A DNA stretch of 64,000 nt from Nocardia brasiliensis. GTDB lineage: Bacteria > Actinomycetota > Actinomycetes > Mycobacteriales > Mycobacteriaceae. The position numbers were made by a program, and so were the translations under genes. Below, piece after piece: positions 46,342 to 55,538 of this stretch; positions within the stretch are counted from its first letter, which is position 1, and the number at the start of each line of letters is the position of its first letter. The notes under the pieces were generated by a model. That model worked only from the letters and a program-made list of their open reading frames with translations, was not told the DNA's origin and did not search any database. The stretch covers positions 3,472,001-3,536,000 of the forward strand of contig NZ_CP046171.1 in NCBI RefSeq assembly GCF_011801125.1, in the 5' to 3' direction.

Positions 46342-46560
46342 ATGTCCGATGATCCCGACATCGCACAAGCTCGGGTATTTCTCGACTTGCTTGCTACCCA
46401 CGCCCGCGCACTCACCCGCGCGATCACTGCCGCCGAACGGAATTCTCACACACAGCGGCTTACGGAACTCCATACCGAGTTGCGCACGGTCCGGCACCAC
46501 ATCGCCCGAATCCACTGTCGGTATCCCGATATAGTGCCGAACCGTCAGGCACGTGTCTGA
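46342..46560 (+). CDS. small hypothetical helical protein
   Basis: 72 residues. AGGA lies 7 nt before ATG 46342. The sequence is predicted helical and charged (ARVFLDLLATHARALTRAI, LTELHTELRTVRHHIARIH) with no signal or known motif. It is convergent with the fatty acyl reductase gene. Real gene status rests on the ribosome site and amphipathic pattern only. Confidence 0.55.
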   Translation: MSDDPDIAQARVFLDLLATHARALTRAITAAERNSHTQRLTELHTELRTVRHHIARIHCRYPDIVPNRQARV

Positions 46561-46614
46561 ACCGATCGCCGGAAATTTGCGAACGCCGGTCTCCCGGAAT
46601 TGATATCCCGGTGA

Positions 46615-48648
46615 CTACCACTGCAATCCGGGCACCACCCGCGCCACGCGCGCGGCCGGACCGGGCAGTGCCATCAGGGGCATGAGCACCGGCGCCAGCA
46701 CGGTCAGTGGGCTGCGTCCCGGCCGGTCCGACTCCTCGACCGGTGTGGGCTGCTGCGGCGTAACCGCCTGCTTGCCCTGTGCCGCATGCGATTCCCCGAA
46801 CATGCGGTAGCCCTGATGCAGGATGGTCCGCTTGAGTGAGGGCATCAGCAGATCGACCGCCTGGGCGAACGTGCCGACCGGGGTGTCGATGCGGTGCGGC
46901 CGATCCTCCAGCGCACGCACCACGATGGCGGCGGCCTGGTCCGGGTCGGGGACCGGCAGCGAACGGTAGAGATCGGTCGGGGCGATCATCGGCGTGCGCA
47001 CCAGCGGCATCCGCACCGAGGTGAAAGTGATGCCCGCGTCGCGGTTCTCGACCGCGGCGATCTCGCTGAAGTTGTCCAGCGCCGACTTGCTCGCGACGTA
47101 GGCGGCGAAGCGGGGCACCTTGGTCTGCACGGCGATCGAGGAGATGTTGACGACATGGCCGAAGTGGCGCGCCCGCATCGACGGCAGCAGGGCCAGGATC
47201 AGCCGGACCGCGCCGAAGTAGTTCACCGCCATCGTCCGCTCGAAATCGTGCATCCGATCGGTGGAATTGAGCACCGAGCGACGGATCGAGCGACCGGCGT
47301 TGTTCACCAGATAGTCGACGTGGCCGTGTTCGGTGAGCACGGCGGCAACCAGTGCCTCGACGGCGTCCGCGTCGGTGATGTCGCACGGATAGTCATAGGC
47401 CACACCGCCTTCCGCGCGCACCGAGTCGGCGGCGTCGGCCAGATCGTCCTTGCCGCGGGCGACCATGAGGACGGTCGCGCCGCGCCGGGCGACGGCGTGC
47501 GCGGTGGCCAGCCCGATACCCGAGGACGCGCCGGTGATCAGCACGATCCTGCCGTCGAGTGGATCGTCGGTGACCGCGGCGCGGTCGTGCCGGGTGTCGA
47601 GGTGGCTGCGCCAGTAGCTCCAGAGCCGCTCGGCGTAGCTCTCGAAGGGCGGCACGCTCAGCCCGGAACCGCGTAGCTGGGCCCGGGTGGAGTCGGAGAT
47701 GAACTCCGCGGTGAAGGAGGTGTGCGGTGCGACGGCCGCGGGAATGCCCAACTGTTCCAACAGGAAATCGCGCACCGAGGAGACGCCGGGCAGCTGGGCC
47801 AATCCGGTCAGCGCGACGGCGCTGCCGGGCAGCACGCCGATGCCGGTGGGCGCGCCCGCCGCCGCGGCGAGGGCGCCGTACACCGCGCTGAACGGCTGCG
47901 GTTCGGGGTTGACCAGGTGGAAGGTGCGACCGTCGAGGCCGGGGCGACGGATCAGCGTGGCCATGGCGGCGGCGACATAGTCGACCGGGACGATGTTGGT
48001 CGCGCCGAGGTCGGGCAGCGGCATCGGCAGATCCGACGGCAGCGCCGCGAGCTTGGCGATGGCGGAGAAGAAGTAGTAGGGACCGTCGATCTTGTCCATC
48101 TCGCCGGTGCGCGAATCGCCGACCACGATCGCGGGCCGGTACACCCGCCAGCGCACGCCCCGCGCCTCGCGCACGAGCCGCTCGGCGGCGAACTTGGTCC
48201 GGTGGTAGGGCGAGGTGAGCTGCTGGCCGAGGTCGAAGTCCTCCTCGAAGAACTTGCCCTTGTGGTCGCCCGCCACCGCGACGGACGAAACATGGTGCAG
48301 CACAGCGCCTGTCTCGCGCGCCAGGGCGATCACCGAGCGGGTGCCCGCGACGTTGGCGGCGTGCGCGGTCTCCTCGTCGGCGGTCATGTCGTACACGGCG
48401 CCGAGGTGGACCACGTGGTCGGCGGCCGGCGCCTCGCGGGTGAGGCCGAGCCCCGCCGCGGTGAGATCGCCGACCAGGGAGAACACCCGCTCGCCGCCCT
48501 GCCACGCGGTGGCCAGGTCAGCAAACTTCTGCAGCGACTCCGCGCGCACCAGCACATGGACAACGGCGTCGGGATCGTGGTCCAGCAGCTCTTGAACGAC
48601 TCGTCGTCCCAAGAATCCGGTACCGCCCGTCACGATGTAGGTAGCCAT
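46615..48648 (-). CDS. two-domain fatty acyl-CoA reductase (SDR-SDR, Rv3391/FcrA type)
   Basis: 677 residues. The N-terminal half is an extended-SDR reductase: YIVTGGTGFLGRRVVQELL, VVHLGAVYD, VSSVAVAG, YHRTK. The C-terminal half is a classical SDR: VLITGASSGIGLATAHAV, VNNAGRSIRR, NISSIAV, YVASKSAL. This order matches the actinobacterial enzymes that reduce acyl-CoA to aldehyde and then to alcohol, used for wax ester or related lipid synthesis. AGGAG precedes ATG 48648. It is transcribed alone; an 18-bp palindrome lies about 280 bp upstream. Confidence 0.9.
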   Translation of the reverse strand: MATYIVTGGTGFLGRRVVQELLDHDPDAVVHVLVRAESLQKFADLATAWQGGERVFSLVGDLTAAGLGLTREAPAADHVVHLGAVYDMTADEETAHAANVAGTRSVIALARETGAVLHHVSSVAVAGDHKGKFFEEDFDLGQQLTSPYHRTKFAAERLVREARGVRWRVYRPAIVVGDSRTGEMDKIDGPYYFFSAIAKLAALPSDLPMPLPDLGATNIVPVDYVAAAMATLIRRPGLDGRTFHLVNPEPQPFSAVYGALAAAAGAPTGIGVLPGSAVALTGLAQLPGVSSVRDFLLEQLGIPAAVAPHTSFTAEFISDSTRAQLRGSGLSVPPFESYAERLWSYWRSHLDTRHDRAAVTDDPLDGRIVLITGASSGIGLATAHAVARRGATVLMVARGKDDLADAADSVRAEGGVAYDYPCDITDADAVEALVAAVLTEHGHVDYLVNNAGRSIRRSVLNSTDRMHDFERTMAVNYFGAVRLILALLPSMRARHFGHVVNISSIAVQTKVPRFAAYVASKSALDNFSEIAAVENRDAGITFTSVRMPLVRTPMIAPTDLYRSLPVPDPDQAAAIVVRALEDRPHRIDTPVGTFAQAVDLLMPSLKRTILHQGYRMFGESHAAQGKQAVTPQQPTPVEESDRPGRSPLTVLAPVLMPLMALPGPAARVARVVPGLQW

Positions 48649-48965
48649 CGTCCTCTCCTGCTGTTCACTCGAACCATCTTGTCGCACAAAGTAATCCGGC
48701 ATGCAACGGTGAATGCGGAGATACTGGTCCGGCCCGCGATGTGCCCCCTGACGCGGTAACAGCGGTCGGGCCGAAAGTAGGAACCCCTTCGTCCTGACTT
48801 ATAGGAAACAGTAATGGATTCCGCGCGACCCCGGCAAGCGTTCCGGTCGGTCTGCGGCTGTGGGACTGGTCACCTGTCTGCGCAGGTCAAAGGGTAAGTG
48901 TTACAACAATTTCCAGTTATACCTTCACTGGTCATTTGACCAGTTCAGGTCTGGCATCCGACTGG
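48649..48965. other. intergenic region upstream of acyl reductase
   Basis: 317 nt downstream of the nucleotidase gene and upstream of the reductase, both leftward. It is relatively AT-rich, with no coding frame of note. The only clear structure is the palindrome at 48927-48944. Confidence 0.6.
48927..48944. promoter_or_regulatory. 18-bp palindrome ACTGGTCA-TT-TGACCAGT
   Basis: Perfect 8-bp arms around TT, 22 nt beyond the nucleotidase stop in the direction of transcription. GGTCA/TGACC arms resemble TetR- or GntR-type operators, possibly for the acyl reductase; terminator function is less likely without a T tract. Confidence 0.5.
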
Positions 48966-50666
48966 CTATCGCTTGTCGACGCGCGTGGCGGGCGGCCGCA
49001 CCGCGGGGTTGTCCCGGAAGTAGTCCTCGAAGGCGGCCAGATCGGTCGGTCCGGGGACGCTGTCGGTGCCCTCGGTGAAGACCGCGAAGCCGTCGCCGCC
49101 GGTGGCCAGGAAGCTATTGGTCGTGATCCGGTATGTGGCAACGGGATTGAGTGGCTGGCCGGCGATCCGTACGCTGTCCGGCACGACCTTCGCGCCCTGC
49201 GGTGCGGCATCGCGGTAGGCGTAGGTGATGCCCGCGGGAGAGAGCACGGCGGGCTTGCTGGCGTTGGTCCACTGCTGTTCGAGCAGGCGCAGTACCTGCT
49301 GCCCGGTGAGGGTGAGCGTGACGACCTGGTTACCGAACGGCTGGACCGTGAAGAGGTCGCCATAGGTGACCGGACCCGCCTTGATGTCGGCCCGCACGCC
49401 GCCCGGGTTCATGAACGCCGCGACCGCGCCTGCCGGTCCCGCGGTGGCCGCGAGCATCGAATCGGCGATCACGTCGCCGAGCGGCGCGGTGCCCGAGGGG
49501 CCAGGGTCGTGCGACAACACGGCACCGGCCGAGCCGACCACCCGCGCGGTGCGCGGCCGCGCCTGTTCGGCGTAGAAGTCGACGAGCGCGGTGGTCGGAC
49601 CGTCCGGGGTCACCTCGCGGGTCACCACCCGGTTCACCGCGGACGCCTGCACGCCGTCCGCGGCGAAACGCAACGTGAGATCGGTGACGAGTCTGCCGTA
49701 GGAGGCGGCCTGGGTGACCACCTTGCCCGCGATCGTGCACACGTACGGCTGGTGGCTGTGCCCGGTGAACAGTGCCTTGACTGCCGGATCGATGGCCGTG
49801 GCGAGGGCGGTGACGTTCGGGCTGATGTCGGCGCAACCGTTGTAGTCGACCGGGACGTCCTTTGGCGTCTGCTGGATGCCGCCGTCGTGCATCAGGGCCA
49901 CGATGGTCTCGGCGCCCGCGGCTGTCAGTTCCGGCACGTAGCGGTTGATCGTCGCGGCCTCGTCGTCGAATCGATAGCCCCGGATGCCTGCGGGCAGCAC
50001 CAGATTGGTGGTGTCGGGAGTGACCGTGCCGATCACGCCGATCTTGTGCCCGCCCACCTCCAGCATGGTCCACGGCCGCAGCGCGGGCGGCAGCTTGCCC
50101 TCGGCGTCGGTCACGTTCGCCGCCAGGTACGCGAACTTCGCGCCGGTGAACGGCGCGCCGGGCGAACAGTCGTCCAGCGCGCAGCCGCCCTGCTGGATCC
50201 GCGCCAATTCGAGGACGCCGTCGTCGAATTCGTGGTTGCCGACCGAGGAGGCCGCCATCCCGATGTTGTTCAGGAAGGTGATGGTCGGCTCGTCGTGGAA
50301 GAGCCCGGAGACCAGCGGGCTGGCGCCGATGTCGTCGCCGGCGGCGACCACCGCGCTGGCCGGATACGCGGCCCGCAAGCGGGCGAGGTGGGTGGCCAGA
50401 TAGGCGGCACCGCCCGCGTCGTGGCCCGCGATCTTGCCGGTCGAGCCGGCCGGCGGCTGCAGGTTGCCGTGCAGATCGTTGAGTCCGAACAGATGCACCT
50501 CGTCGGGCCCGGCCGCGGGCAGGTCATCGGTCGAGACCAGCGGCACCACCCCCGGCACGCTCGACGCGGGTGCGGTGCCCGGATCGGACCCCGCGCCGCA
50601 CCCGGCGACCAACGCGGTGCTCAGGAGCCCGGCAACGACCACGGCAAAGCGACGGCGCGCGTTCAT
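48966..50666 (-). CDS. exported 5'-nucleotidase/2',3'-cyclic phosphodiesterase-type lipoprotein
   Basis: 566 residues. Lipobox LVAGC (Cys23) after a basic n-region predicts a surface lipoprotein. The metallophosphatase motifs are all present: LNDLHGNLQP, AAGDDIGASP, GNHEFDDG, VALMHDGG and FTGHSHQPY. The C-terminal nucleotide-binding domain has FMNPGGVRADIK, GDLFTVQPFGN and TNSFLATGGDGF. It dephosphorylates extracellular nucleotides, likely for nucleoside or phosphate scavenging. It is divergent from another exported phosphodiesterase-fold protein (156 nt apart), suggesting related roles. Confidence 0.95.
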   Translation of the reverse strand: MNARRRFAVVVAGLLSTALVAGCGAGSDPGTAPASSVPGVVPLVSTDDLPAAGPDEVHLFGLNDLHGNLQPPAGSTGKIAGHDAGGAAYLATHLARLRAAYPASAVVAAGDDIGASPLVSGLFHDEPTITFLNNIGMAASSVGNHEFDDGVLELARIQQGGCALDDCSPGAPFTGAKFAYLAANVTDAEGKLPPALRPWTMLEVGGHKIGVIGTVTPDTTNLVLPAGIRGYRFDDEAATINRYVPELTAAGAETIVALMHDGGIQQTPKDVPVDYNGCADISPNVTALATAIDPAVKALFTGHSHQPYVCTIAGKVVTQAASYGRLVTDLTLRFAADGVQASAVNRVVTREVTPDGPTTALVDFYAEQARPRTARVVGSAGAVLSHDPGPSGTAPLGDVIADSMLAATAGPAGAVAAFMNPGGVRADIKAGPVTYGDLFTVQPFGNQVVTLTLTGQQVLRLLEQQWTNASKPAVLSPAGITYAYRDAAPQGAKVVPDSVRIAGQPLNPVATYRITTNSFLATGGDGFAVFTEGTDSVPGPTDLAAFEDYFRDNPAVRPPATRVDKR

Positions 50667-50822
50667 GTTCTGACTGTCCCACGGCTGCCCGGCCGAGGCC
50701 ACCGCGCACACCGGAGCCGTCGCTGTTCGCTCTGCGCTCTCGTCGAGTTCACGGGAAATTCCGATCGGGTGGCTAGCCATGAAGTGAAACGCTTTTGTCC
50801 CGCAGTGCACACGATCGGAGTG

Positions 50823-51902
50823 ATGGTCACCATGACGAGTTCGATGACACGACGCGATGCGATGAAACTGTTCGGTGCCGCAGGCGGCGCGCTCGCCGCC
50901 GCGACGGCGATGCCGTCGGCCGCCGCGGCGCCCGCGGCCGGGGAGATTCGGGTACTCGCCATCAATATCTGGATGGGTGCGAGCAAGATCGCCGATGGTA
51001 TCGGCCTGGTGACCGATCTGATCATCGATACCCGCGCCTCGGTGGTGCTGCTGTCGGAGGCGAACAAGGCGACCGCGCAGATCGCGGCCGCGCTGGCGAA
51101 GAAGGGCCACAAGTTCGAGGCGGTCACGTCCGAGGACACCGGCGTGCTCTCGGCGTTTCCGGTCGAGCAGAGCGCGGATCAGGGCTGGATGGTCAAGGCC
51201 CGGTTGAACGTCGACGGCAGGCGGGTAACCGCCTATGCCGCGCATCTCGAATATCGGTGGTATGCCACGTATCTGCCCCGCGGTTACGGCGCCGGCGTGC
51301 CCGTGCCGGGGGAGTTCTCCGAATTCGGCTGGAAGAAGCTGCCGGGCGGCCCGGTGACCGATCCCGCGACGGTGCGGCGGGTGAACCTGGCCTCCGGCCG
51401 CCCCGAAGCGATCAGCGCCTTCATCGAGGATGCGAAAGCCGAAGCGGCGGCGGGTAGTTCGGTGCTGATGGGCGGCGACTTCAACGAGCCGTCGGCGCTG
51501 GACTGGACGCAGGCGGCGGCGAACCTGTTCGACCACAACGGCGTGGTGCTGCCTTGGGAGAGCACCCGTCGGCTGCAGCAGGCCGGGTTCGTCGACGCCT
51601 ACCGCTCCCGCTATCCGGACCCGGTGACGCACCCGGGCTTCACCTGGCCCGCGAGCAATCCCGACGCGCGGGTCGACCAGCTCACCTGGGCGCCCGAGTC
51701 CGACGAACGCGACCGCATCGACTACATCTTCGCCGGACCCGGTGCCGCACTGCGCCTCAGCGAGGTGGGCATCGTCGGCCCGCGCGGTTCGATCGTGCGC
51801 AATACCCGGCAGGACGAGAATACCGAGGACAATTTTCTCGCCACGCCGCGCAAATGGGTGACCGACCACAAAGCGGTCCTGGCCACCTATCAACTCACTT
51901 AG
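50823..51902 (+). CDS. Tat-exported endonuclease/exonuclease/phosphatase-family protein
   Basis: 359 residues. The Tat signal is MTRRDAMKLFGAAGGALAAA, with cleavage near AAA-AP. The EEP fold shows as VLAINIWMGASKI, VVLLSEAN with the metal Glu, YAAHLEYRW, LMGGDFNEPSALDW, RDRIDYIFAG, and the terminal His in WVTDHKAVLATY. Such proteins cleave phosphodiesters or sphingomyelin-like lipids. ATG 50823 or 50832 may be used; GGAG lies just upstream. The substrate is not determinable by reading. Confidence 0.88.
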   Translation: MVTMTSSMTRRDAMKLFGAAGGALAAATAMPSAAAAPAAGEIRVLAINIWMGASKIADGIGLVTDLIIDTRASVVLLSEANKATAQIAAALAKKGHKFEAVTSEDTGVLSAFPVEQSADQGWMVKARLNVDGRRVTAYAAHLEYRWYATYLPRGYGAGVPVPGEFSEFGWKKLPGGPVTDPATVRRVNLASGRPEAISAFIEDAKAEAAAGSSVLMGGDFNEPSALDWTQAAANLFDHNGVVLPWESTRRLQQAGFVDAYRSRYPDPVTHPGFTWPASNPDARVDQLTWAPESDERDRIDYIFAGPGAALRLSEVGIVGPRGSIVRNTRQDENTEDNFLATPRKWVTDHKAVLATYQLT

Positions 51903-52036
51903 TACTGCGCCGCGCCGGTTTCCGGCGCGGCGCACCGAGGTGTGCGGGAGTTTCCCGAGCGACCGGTTGGTGAATGTAATACTGCGTAGCCGAGCGGCAG
52001 TCGAATGTTCACGACCATTTTGGAGGGTTCGGGTCT

Positions 52037-52513
52037 TTGAAATTCTCACGCACGACCTCGATGGTGACCTGTGCGCTCGGCGCCGCGTTGCTGGTGCTCG
52101 GCCCGGCGACGCGCGCCGACGCGGTGCTGTTCGGTGTGGCGATCGAAGCCGACGAGCACATCTGCGACGGTGCCGACCACGACGAGCGCTGGTATCAGGA
52201 AGTCGGTGAGTGGCTGGAGCTCTCGCCGTTGAACTTCGACAAACCGGTGCACACCGAAACGCGGCGGTTGCTCTACGGGAATCCGGCATTTGACAAAGAC
52301 ACGCGAAACGCCATGTGCGCGGGCGAGGCCGCCTTCAACGAAAAACTCCAGACGGTCATCACGGAGAGTTACGTGATCGGAAATCTGCAAGAGCTGTGTG
52401 AGACCAACGAAGGCCTGCTGCGTTATATGAAGCGGCGGTCCGCGGTATTCCAATGGATCACGGTCAACGATTGGAACACGCCGAAACCGCCCGCGCCGAC
52501 CTGTCTGGCCTGA
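52037..52513 (+). CDS. secreted hypothetical protein
   Basis: 158 residues from TTG 52037; GGAGG lies 10 nt upstream and the frame gives a signal peptide at once (SMVTCALGAALLVLGPATRADA). The mature part has four cysteines (HICDG, AMCAGE, ELCETN, TCLA) that could form two disulfides, and helical segments (AFNEKLQTVITESYVIGNLQEL). No family recognised. Convergent with the GT4 gene, 5 nt apart. Confidence 0.7.
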   Translation: MKFSRTTSMVTCALGAALLVLGPATRADAVLFGVAIEADEHICDGADHDERWYQEVGEWLELSPLNFDKPVHTETRRLLYGNPAFDKDTRNAMCAGEAAFNEKLQTVITESYVIGNLQELCETNEGLLRYMKRRSAVFQWITVNDWNTPKPPAPTCLA

Positions 52514-52518
52514 CGCGG

Positions 52519-53628
52519 TCAGTGCAGTAGTCCCGCCACCGCGTCGGCCATGTTGGCGCGGAAGGCGGTGGGCGAGAAGGTCTGCGCGTGCGCTCGGATG
52601 AGCTCGGTCCGGTAGTCGGACGGGTCGCAGTCGCGCATGGCCGCGGCCAGGTTGGCCACGACGGCTTCGTCGTCGCCGTGCGCGACGTGCGCACCGGTCA
52701 CGCCCGGCCGGACCGTGTCGAGTGCGCCACCGCGATCGACCGCGAGAACCGGGGTGCCACAGGCCATCGCCTCCACCGGCACGATGCCGAAATCCTCGAC
52801 GCCGGGCATCAGCAGCGCGCGACAGCGGCGGTAGGCATCGACCAGGACCTCGTGCGCGGTCGCACCGAGGAAGGTGGTCTCCGGCCCGGCGAGGCTTTCC
52901 AGCTGCGCGCGAAAGCGACCGTCGCCCAGCACGACCAGCCGGCAGCCCGCGCGCTGGGCCGCCCGAATGGCCAGATCCGGGCGCTTGTACGGCACCAGCC
53001 TGCCCGCGAAGAGAAAGAAGTCCTCCCGCGGTATCGCGGCGTCCGGGGTGAAGTTGTCGATCTGGACCGGCGGATAGACGACGGTGGCGGGCAGCCCCCA
53101 CCAGTCCCGCACCCGCGCGGCGACCGCGCGGGAATTGGCGACGATCTGGGAAAGCTGAGGCGCGGCCCGCAATTCGGCGTGCCGGGCGAGGCTGCCCAGC
53201 GCGGCGAGCGCGAGCTGACCCGCCGGACCGCCTGCCTCGCGGGCGCGGAACTCGCGGTCCCATGCCCAGCGAGCCGGACTGTGCACGTAGGCGAGGACCG
53301 GCGCGTCGGTGGCGAGCGCGGCCTGGATGGCGAAGGCGTGATGGCTGATGACCACGGCGTCGAAGCGCCGCGCGAGGGGCAGGCGGCGCAGTGCACGCGG
53401 CGCGAAGGGCAGTAGCGGAGCGTGCGAGCGGCGGCCGGTGGCGGCGTAGGCGCGGCTGAGCCAGGTATCGTGCACCGTGGTCAGCGGCGGGCGCACACCC
53501 GCCGGATCGACGATCGGGGCGAAAACCTCCGTATGTGCCCAGGTTTCGGCCAGCTCGCCCACGACGGCCTCGGAGCCGCCGAATTCGGTGAACCGCTCGT
53601 GCACGATGGCGACCCGTGGGCCGCTCAT
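52519..53628 (-). CDS. GT4-family glycosyltransferase
   Basis: 369 residues. GT-B fold: VAIVHERFTEFGGSEAVVGEL, VLAYVHSPARWAWDREF, IVANSRAVAARVRDWWG, VVYPPVQIDNF, FFLFAGRLVPYKRPDLAI and the nucleotide-sugar Glu pair in ALLMPGVEDFGIVPVEAMACGTPVLA. It probably adds a mannose- or rhamnose-type sugar from an NDP or GDP donor. It closes the polysaccharide cluster on the left. A 166-nt gap from the aminotransferase may hold its own promoter. Confidence 0.92.
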   Translation of the reverse strand: MSGPRVAIVHERFTEFGGSEAVVGELAETWAHTEVFAPIVDPAGVRPPLTTVHDTWLSRAYAATGRRSHAPLLPFAPRALRRLPLARRFDAVVISHHAFAIQAALATDAPVLAYVHSPARWAWDREFRAREAGGPAGQLALAALGSLARHAELRAAPQLSQIVANSRAVAARVRDWWGLPATVVYPPVQIDNFTPDAAIPREDFFLFAGRLVPYKRPDLAIRAAQRAGCRLVVLGDGRFRAQLESLAGPETTFLGATAHEVLVDAYRRCRALLMPGVEDFGIVPVEAMACGTPVLAVDRGGALDTVRPGVTGAHVAHGDDEAVVANLAAAMRDCDPSDYRTELIRAHAQTFSPTAFRANMADAVAGLLH

Positions 53629-53794
53629 CGGTTCGGCCTGGGAAGCCGCGGTGCGGCAAGGACTTCGAACGTGGCGGCAGCGGCATGCACCCGCTGCGTC
53701 ATGGCACGCACCGCAGGTGTGCCACGACTGCAAAGTTGCACACCGTGCCATTCCGGCGGGTGTTTCGACACTCGAATCGCCATGCTGGGCCGCC

Positions 53795-55165
53795 TCATTC
53801 GTCCTCGGGCGCGATTCTGCGCGGTGCCGCGGTGCGGCGGATGGCGGGCGCGACCGGACGGCCGACGAGCAGTCCGTCCACGCTGCCCTGGTCGATGGCT
53901 TTGCGATACACCGCGGCGGCCTCGCGGCAGGCCGCGATGGTCTCGTCGATGGCGTCGTCGGTGTGCGCGGCGGAGGTGACGAACGACTGCCCGAGCACGC
54001 CGCGCTGCAACAACTCCTGCAGGAACAGTGTCCGGAACTCCTGGGAGGGGCGGCCGTTCGAATCGCGGGTGACGAAGATCAGGCACGACGGGCGGCCGAG
54101 CACCTGGAGGTGGTCGGCGATACCGAGATCGGCGGCGATCGCGTTGACCCCGTCGGCGAGGCGCTGCCCGGCCCGCTCCATGCGGGCGATGGGATCGCCG
54201 GTGCGATAGGCGCGGACCACGGCGCGAAACGCGGCCAGTGCCGCCGTTTCCGGTCCATGGGTGGTGGACAACAGGAACACCCGGTCGTCGTCGGTGCGCA
54301 GGCCGCCGAGCTCCATGAGTTCGCGCCTACCGGCCAGCGCGGAGAGCGGGAACCCGTTGCCCATCGCCTTGCCCCAGCACGACAGGTCGGGCCGGACGCC
54401 GTAGACCGCCTGCGCGCCGCCCGCGGACCAACGGAAGCCGGTGATCATCTCGTCGAACACGAGCAGCGCGCCGTGCCGATCACACAGGGCGCGCACGCCG
54501 AGGAGGTAGCCGGGCGCGGGTTCGGCGAGCGCGGTCGCCGCCTCCATGACGACCGCGGCGACGCGACCCGAATCGAGCACGGCGGCCAGCGAATCGAGAT
54601 CGTTGTAGCGGAAACGCACGGTGTCGGCCGCGCTCGCGGCGGGGATGCCGCGGCACATCGCGGTGGCGCCGATGAACCAGTCGTCCACCGAGAAGAACGG
54701 CTGATCGCAGACGGCCAGCGCGGTCCGGCCGGTGGCGGCACGGGCCAGGCGCACCGCGGCGGTGGTCGCGTCGGAGCCGTTCTTGGCGAACTTCACCATG
54801 TCGGCGCCCGGCACCAGGTCGAGAAAGTCCTGTGCGGCCAGCAGTTCCAGCTCGGTCGGCCTGCTGAAGCTGACGCCGTCGGCGATCGCGGCGCGTACCG
54901 CGTCGAGCACCGGCGCGTATCCGTGCCCGAGGGTGACCGACCGCAGGCCCATGCCGTACTCGACGTAGCGGTTGCCGTCGGCGTCCCACACCCGGCATCC
55001 GTTGCCACGCACCAGTACCGGGGCCATGTGCTCGGGATACTGGTCGGCGCCCCTGGCGTAGGTGTGCGCGCCGCCGGGGACCAGCTCGTGCAGGCGGGCC
55101 TGCAGCGCGTTGCTCCTGGCGAAGCGGCCGTGCGGCGTCGCTGGATGATCGGGATCGGACGCCAT
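53795..55165 (-). CDS. class-III aminotransferase (glutamate-1-semialdehyde aminomutase-like)
   Basis: 456 residues. PGGAHTYARGADQYP and VEYGMGLRSVTLGHGY resemble the aminomutase subgroup. The PLP site is GSDATTAAVRLARAATGR, the pyridine Asp lies in LLVFDEMITGFRW, and the Schiff-base Lys in SCWGKAMGNGFPLSAL. In carbohydrate clusters this subgroup installs amino groups on sugars or on polymer precursors. GGGAG lies 7 nt before ATG 55165. Position between glycosyltransferases supports a sugar-modifying role, not haem synthesis. Confidence 0.88.
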   Translation of the reverse strand: MASDPDHPATPHGRFARSNALQARLHELVPGGAHTYARGADQYPEHMAPVLVRGNGCRVWDADGNRYVEYGMGLRSVTLGHGYAPVLDAVRAAIADGVSFSRPTELELLAAQDFLDLVPGADMVKFAKNGSDATTAAVRLARAATGRTALAVCDQPFFSVDDWFIGATAMCRGIPAASAADTVRFRYNDLDSLAAVLDSGRVAAVVMEAATALAEPAPGYLLGVRALCDRHGALLVFDEMITGFRWSAGGAQAVYGVRPDLSCWGKAMGNGFPLSALAGRRELMELGGLRTDDDRVFLLSTTHGPETAALAAFRAVVRAYRTGDPIARMERAGQRLADGVNAIAADLGIADHLQVLGRPSCLIFVTRDSNGRPSQEFRTLFLQELLQRGVLGQSFVTSAAHTDDAIDETIAACREAAAVYRKAIDQGSVDGLLVGRPVAPAIRRTAAPRRIAPEDE

Positions 55166-55538
55166 GGTGATCTCCCCGCGGTCGGACACGCTGACCCGTG
55201 CGAATCCTCCGGTGCGCGACGGGTTCTGCGCATCACTGTACGTGCGGGCCCGCCGGATTGTCCGCGCAACGACGGCAGTGCCGCGCAGGCCACAAAGCGG
55301 CCGGTCGGTGTGGCCGAACGGCGGTGATGACCGCGACTTTGCCCAGTAGCCAACGCGTTCGAGTCATGTGTCGTCCTCTGCTCGGCGGTGTCCGCGCCAC
55401 CGTAAGGAACGCGCACGGGGCGATTCGGGCTTCGCCGGAAACGGTCGGAAAGATTGTCCGCGTGCCCGATCCGGCGCGGATCGGCTCGATCGCGCGCCTA
55501 TAGACCGCTCGCGCTCGGCCTCCGCCGACCCGCGGCGC
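55166..55538. other. intergenic region within polysaccharide cluster
   Basis: 373 nt between the GNAT gene stop and the aminotransferase start, both leftward. No coding frame with a ribosome site, and no clear palindrome or terminator by eye. It must hold the aminotransferase promoter if that gene is not read through from the operon. Confidence 0.55.
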
